Assembly: GCA_035275065.1 (NCBI GenBank)
Contig: DATENM010000054.1
Span: 186,001-250,000, forward strand
Direction: 5' to 3'
Source: Blastocatellia bacterium
GTDB taxonomy: Bacteria; Acidobacteriota; Blastocatellia; UBA7656
Length of the DNA: 64,000 nt
This document shows positions 61,679-64,000 of the stretch, piece by piece; positions within the stretch are counted from its first letter, which is position 1; every line of letters starts with the position of its first letter. The notes under the pieces were generated by a model. That model did not search any database. It was given only the letters and a program-made list of their open reading frames with translations, and was not told the origin of the DNA. Position numbers and translations under genes: made by a program.

Positions 61679-62392
61679 ATGAAGATGAAAGTCGCAGGCT
61701 TATTTACTTTGAGCATTTTATTAACCCTCGGTTCGGTCGGCTGCGCGACCAAGAAATATGCTCGCAACCGCATCAACGAACGCATGACGCCGCTCGAACA
61801 GCGCGCCGGCTCCCTTGAAGAAACGTCACGTCGCAACACCCAGGACATCGGTCAACTCGGCACCGACGTTAACGACGTTCGCGGTCGCGCCGACCGGGCG
61901 CAGTCGCAAGCCGACACGGCGCTGTCGCGGGCTAACGAAGCCAACACGCGCGCCAATTCTGCTGACCAGTCGGTAAGCGATCTGCGCAACAACGTTGACA
62001 AGTACAGCGTGCAAAATACCGCGTCGGTCAATTTCAAGTTCGACAGCTACCAGCTCACCCCCGATGCCAGAGCCGCGCTCGATCAACTGGCGGCGCAGAT
62101 CAAAGACCGCCAGAACTTTGTCCTCGAAATCGAAGGCTTCGCCGATGCGACCGGCAGCGATCAATACAACAACCAGTTGACGCAGAAGCGCGCCAACGCC
62201 GTACAGCGTTACCTTGCCGAACAGCACAACATTCCTTTGTTCCGCATGCGCATTCTCGGCTTTGGCGAAGTTCGCCCGGTGGCCGACAATACCACGCGGG
62301 CTGGCCGTGCCCAGAATCGCCGCGTCGAGATTCGCCTGCTGACGCGCAGCATCAGTGGCGAAGGCACACGGTCGGCGGCGTCGCACGAATAG
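61679..62392 (+). CDS. OmpA/Pal-family lipoprotein with coiled-coil
   Basis: Lipoprotein of 237 aa with lipobox LGSVGC. A long coiled-coil or alanine-zipper-like region (about 35-115, GRADRAQSQADTALSRANEA) precedes an OmpA-C peptidoglycan-binding domain (about 120-225) with VNFKFDSYQLTPDARAALDQ, IEGFADATGS and the closing GRAQNRRVEIRL. The conserved Asp and Arg that bind peptidoglycan are present. It tethers the outer membrane to the cell wall. The ATG is set by the lipoprotein signal; the longer upstream frame is not supported. Confidence 0.92.
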   Translation: MKMKVAGLFTLSILLTLGSVGCATKKYARNRINERMTPLEQRAGSLEETSRRNTQDIGQLGTDVNDVRGRADRAQSQADTALSRANEANTRANSADQSVSDLRNNVDKYSVQNTASVNFKFDSYQLTPDARAALDQLAAQIKDRQNFVLEIEGFADATGSDQYNNQLTQKRANAVQRYLAEQHNIPLFRMRILGFGEVRPVADNTTRAGRAQNRRVEIRLLTRSISGEGTRSAASHE

Positions 62393-62472
62393 GTTTTCAT
62401 CTACGTCGAGTCGAACGATTGAACCATAGCTAGAACCAACTGCCCTCGATCATCAACACTGCCTCCGAAGAA

Positions 62473-62505
62473 GGCGGGCCGCGCGGCCCGCCTATTTATT
62501 TCTTT
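62473..62505 (+). terminator. intrinsic terminator of the OmpA-like gene
   Basis: GGCGGGCC-GCGC-GGCCCGCC is a perfect stem, followed by a T-rich tail (TATTTATTTCTTT). Confidence 0.75.
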
Positions 62506-62617
62506 CCGCGTTGCCATTCGTCCGGCCCCACTTGACGCCCACCACAAGAACCTTTAAGAAGAATTCTGTCTTGATGGACGCTTGTCAGGCATCGAGCAAA
62601 ACTTATTCGAGGTGATC

Positions 62618-63142
62618 GTGACCACAGCCAACAAGAAAAGCCGCAAGGCGGCATCCGACAAATCAGATGCCAAACAGGCCGCTTCGAAGAAACCATATTG
62701 CTATGAATACCCGCGCCCCGCGGTGACCGTGGACGTGATTCTGTTTTGCCGCGCCGGTGAACGCCTTGAGGTGATGTTGATCAAACGGGCGCGTGAGCCG
62801 TTCAAAGGCGACTGGGCCTTTCCCGGCGGTTTTGTTGATCAAAACGAAGCGCTGGAACAGGCCGCGGCGCGCGAGTTGAAAGAAGAGACCGGATTGGAAG
62901 GCGTTCGCCTTGAACAACTCGGCGCTTTCGGCGACCCGGGCCGCGACCCGCGCAGCCACACCATCAGCATCGTCTTCATCGGCCTGCTCGATAGCCGTGT
63001 CCAGGCCACCGGAGCCGATGACGCCGACGAGGCGCGCTGGCATTCAGCCTCGCGTCCGCCGCGCCTCGCTTTTGACCACAAGGCCATTCTGCGTCAGGCG
63101 CTCAAGCGCATTTCCGATGCTGACCGTCAGGGTAAAAAGTAA
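62618..63142 (+). CDS. Nudix hydrolase
   Basis: Protein of 174 aa. After a basic Lys/Ala-rich front, the domain starts PRPAVTVDVILFCRAGERLE. The Nudix box GGFVDQNEALEQAAARELKE plus ETGL fits the GX5EX7REUXEEXGU pattern in full, with the metal-binding Glu residues. The family member group resembles ADP-ribose pyrophosphatases. The GTG start is supported by GAGG five bases upstream. The trmL gene starts one base after its stop, so co-transcription is certain. Confidence 0.88.
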   Translation: MTTANKKSRKAASDKSDAKQAASKKPYCYEYPRPAVTVDVILFCRAGERLEVMLIKRAREPFKGDWAFPGGFVDQNEALEQAAARELKEETGLEGVRLEQLGAFGDPGRDPRSHTISIVFIGLLDSRVQATGADDADEARWHSASRPPRLAFDHKAILRQALKRISDADRQGKK

Positions 63143-63143
63143 G

Positions 63144-63632
63144 GTGAGCTACACTCCCAACACCGGCGACATTCACAGCTCAAGGTTGCACGTGGCGTTG
63201 ATCGAGCCCGAGATTCCGCCGAATACCGGCAACATCGCGCGGCTATGCGCCGCCACCTACACGCCGCTGCACCTGGTCGGCAAGCTCGGCTTTCGCACCG
63301 ACGAAAAAGCCGTGCGCCGTGCCGGGCTCGATTACTGGAGCGAGGTCGAGATTCGCTATCACATGGATGTCGAGGCGCTCTATGCTTCCCTGCCCCAATG
63401 CCGGTTCCTTTACCTTTCAACCAAAGGCGAGCGCCGCTATACAGACTTCCAGTTCGCGCCGAATGATTGTCTGGTCTTTGGCCGCGAGACGCGCGGGCTG
63501 CCCGAAGATTTGCTGCGCGCCAACTGGGAGCGCTGCCTGACCATCCCGATGCCCAACCGTCAGGTGCGCTCGCTCAACCTCGCCACCTCGGTCGGCATCG
63601 TACTGTACGAAGCCCTCCGGCAGATCGCCTGA
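63144..63632 (+). CDS. trmL: tRNA (cytidine(34)-2'-O)-methyltransferase
   Basis: SPOUT-family methyltransferase of 162 aa, the usual length of TrmL, which methylates the ribose of the wobble base in tRNA-Leu isoacceptors. The motifs are EPEIPPNTGNIARLCAAT (with the catalytic Asn-Thr-Gly-Asn), CLVFGRETRGLPEDLL, and the SAM-binding knot IPMPNRQVRSLNLATSVGI. The GTG start just after the Nudix stop gives the correct length; upstream in-frame codons would overlap that gene. Confidence 0.93.
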   Translation: MSYTPNTGDIHSSRLHVALIEPEIPPNTGNIARLCAATYTPLHLVGKLGFRTDEKAVRRAGLDYWSEVEIRYHMDVEALYASLPQCRFLYLSTKGERRYTDFQFAPNDCLVFGRETRGLPEDLLRANWERCLTIPMPNRQVRSLNLATSVGIVLYEALRQIA

Positions 63633-63660
63633 CCGCCGCGTTGATCGCCACAAAACAAAT

Positions 63661-63696
63661 CGGGCTGACCGTGTTATTCAAGTCACGGTCAGCCCG
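63661..63696. terminator. perfect 13-bp hairpin between convergent genes
   Basis: CGGGCTGACCGTG and its exact reverse complement surround a ten-base loop. It lies between trmL and the convergent partial gene and could terminate both. Confidence 0.7.
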
Positions 63697-63724
63697 CAGA
63701 TTACGGAGGAGTGATGAGATACGT

Positions 63725-64000
63725 TTAAGGTTTCTTTTCGGCGTCAGGCGGCTTGCCGTCGCTGTCACGGCGCTTCAACACAGGCCGGTCTTTCGGCGTC
63801 TCGGTGGTGGTTGGCGAATCAGGCGACGTCTGGTCATCGGTGCCATCCTTGCGCCGCTTGAGCGTAGGCCGCTTCGGGCCGGTGTCGCGGTTGCCCGAGC
63901 CGTCGAGGACGCGCGCATTGGTCACCGCCAGCAAGCGCGATTTCGCCCGCAGGAAATCCGACGAGGTGATCATATATTCGTCGCGGTCTGGGAAGCGCAC
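63725..64000 (-). CDS. C-terminal part of an unknown protein, truncated by the window edge
   Basis: Only the last 91 residues are visible; the gene continues beyond the window. The start of the visible part is ordered (DEYMITSSDFLRAKSRLLAV), and the rest is a charged tail with two related blocks, RPTLKRRKDG and RPVLKRRDSDG, separated by a Thr/Ser/Pro stretch. The tail is probably disordered and basic. Function unknown. Confidence 0.65.
   Translation of the reverse strand: MRFPDRDEYMITSSDFLRAKSRLLAVTNARVLDGSGNRDTGPKRPTLKRRKDGTDDQTSPDSPTTTETPKDRPVLKRRDSDGKPPDAEKKP

Overview
The window is GC-rich, densely coded bacterial chromosome with Gram-negative envelope genes: Pal/OmpA-type lipoprotein, AsmA-like protein, several lipobox proteins and YidC with a large periplasmic domain. 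The mix of SBBP-repeat protein, an Asn-rich lipoprotein linker, many secreted glycosidases, TPR proteins and a di-haem oxidoreductase suggests an Acidobacteriota member, perhaps Blastocatellia. That placement is inference from gene style, because no rRNA or other marker gene lies in the window.

Layout. 1-9.9 kb: a secreted sugar-degradation cluster (Tat-exported TIM-barrel isomerase, GH31, GH97, GH42), then an orphan PflX-type radical SAM protein. 9.9-15.4 kb: a lipoprotein, a di-haem oxidoreductase, two small proteins, a TPR-Fis regulator and a 122-aa protein divergent from a LysR regulator. 15.5-22.4 kb: LysR, a cluster of DnaA-box-like sequences, fatty-acid genes (acyl-CoA ligase, thioesterase, acyl-CoA dehydrogenase) and an exported amidohydrolase. 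22.6-29.3 kb: AsmA-like protein, a lipoprotein, and a complete sugar ABC transporter with overlapping genes and a probable leaderless first gene. 29.7-36.8 kb: a surface-polysaccharide cluster (glycosyltransferase, UDP-galactopyranose mutase, GH1-like protein, GH1-RmlD fusion, Gfo/Idh/MocA oxidoreductase). 36.9-46.7 kb: small membrane proteins, a large TPR protein, a CAP protein and a 1665-aa mosaic adhesin-like protein. 47.4-52.8 kb: two large unusual genes of visibly lower GC content. 52.9-57.5 kb: the conserved mnmE-jag-yidC-yidD-rnpA-rpmH block, here without dnaA. 57.7-64 kb: STAS protein, TPR protein, DUF1287 protein, two secreted paralogues, OmpA-like lipoprotein, Nudix hydrolase, TrmL and a truncated gene.

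The best candidate for an undescribed system is the gene pair at 47448-52810. It encodes a 565-aa protein perhaps related to TULIP/P47 proteins and a 1194-aa protein with a beta-rich front, amphipathic aromatic helices and a hydrophobic end. Neither has a signal peptide. As I remember it, the closest look-alikes are large uncharacterised fungal proteins.

Non-coding observations are also unusual. Six intergenic regions hold palindromes built from repeated short words. Two further regions hold strong intrinsic terminators with no gene in front of them. A divergent LysR operator, a REP-like palindrome pair and a DnaA-box cluster complete the list. Starts were moved from the longest open frame wherever a Shine-Dalgarno sequence or signal peptide supported a downstream codon.
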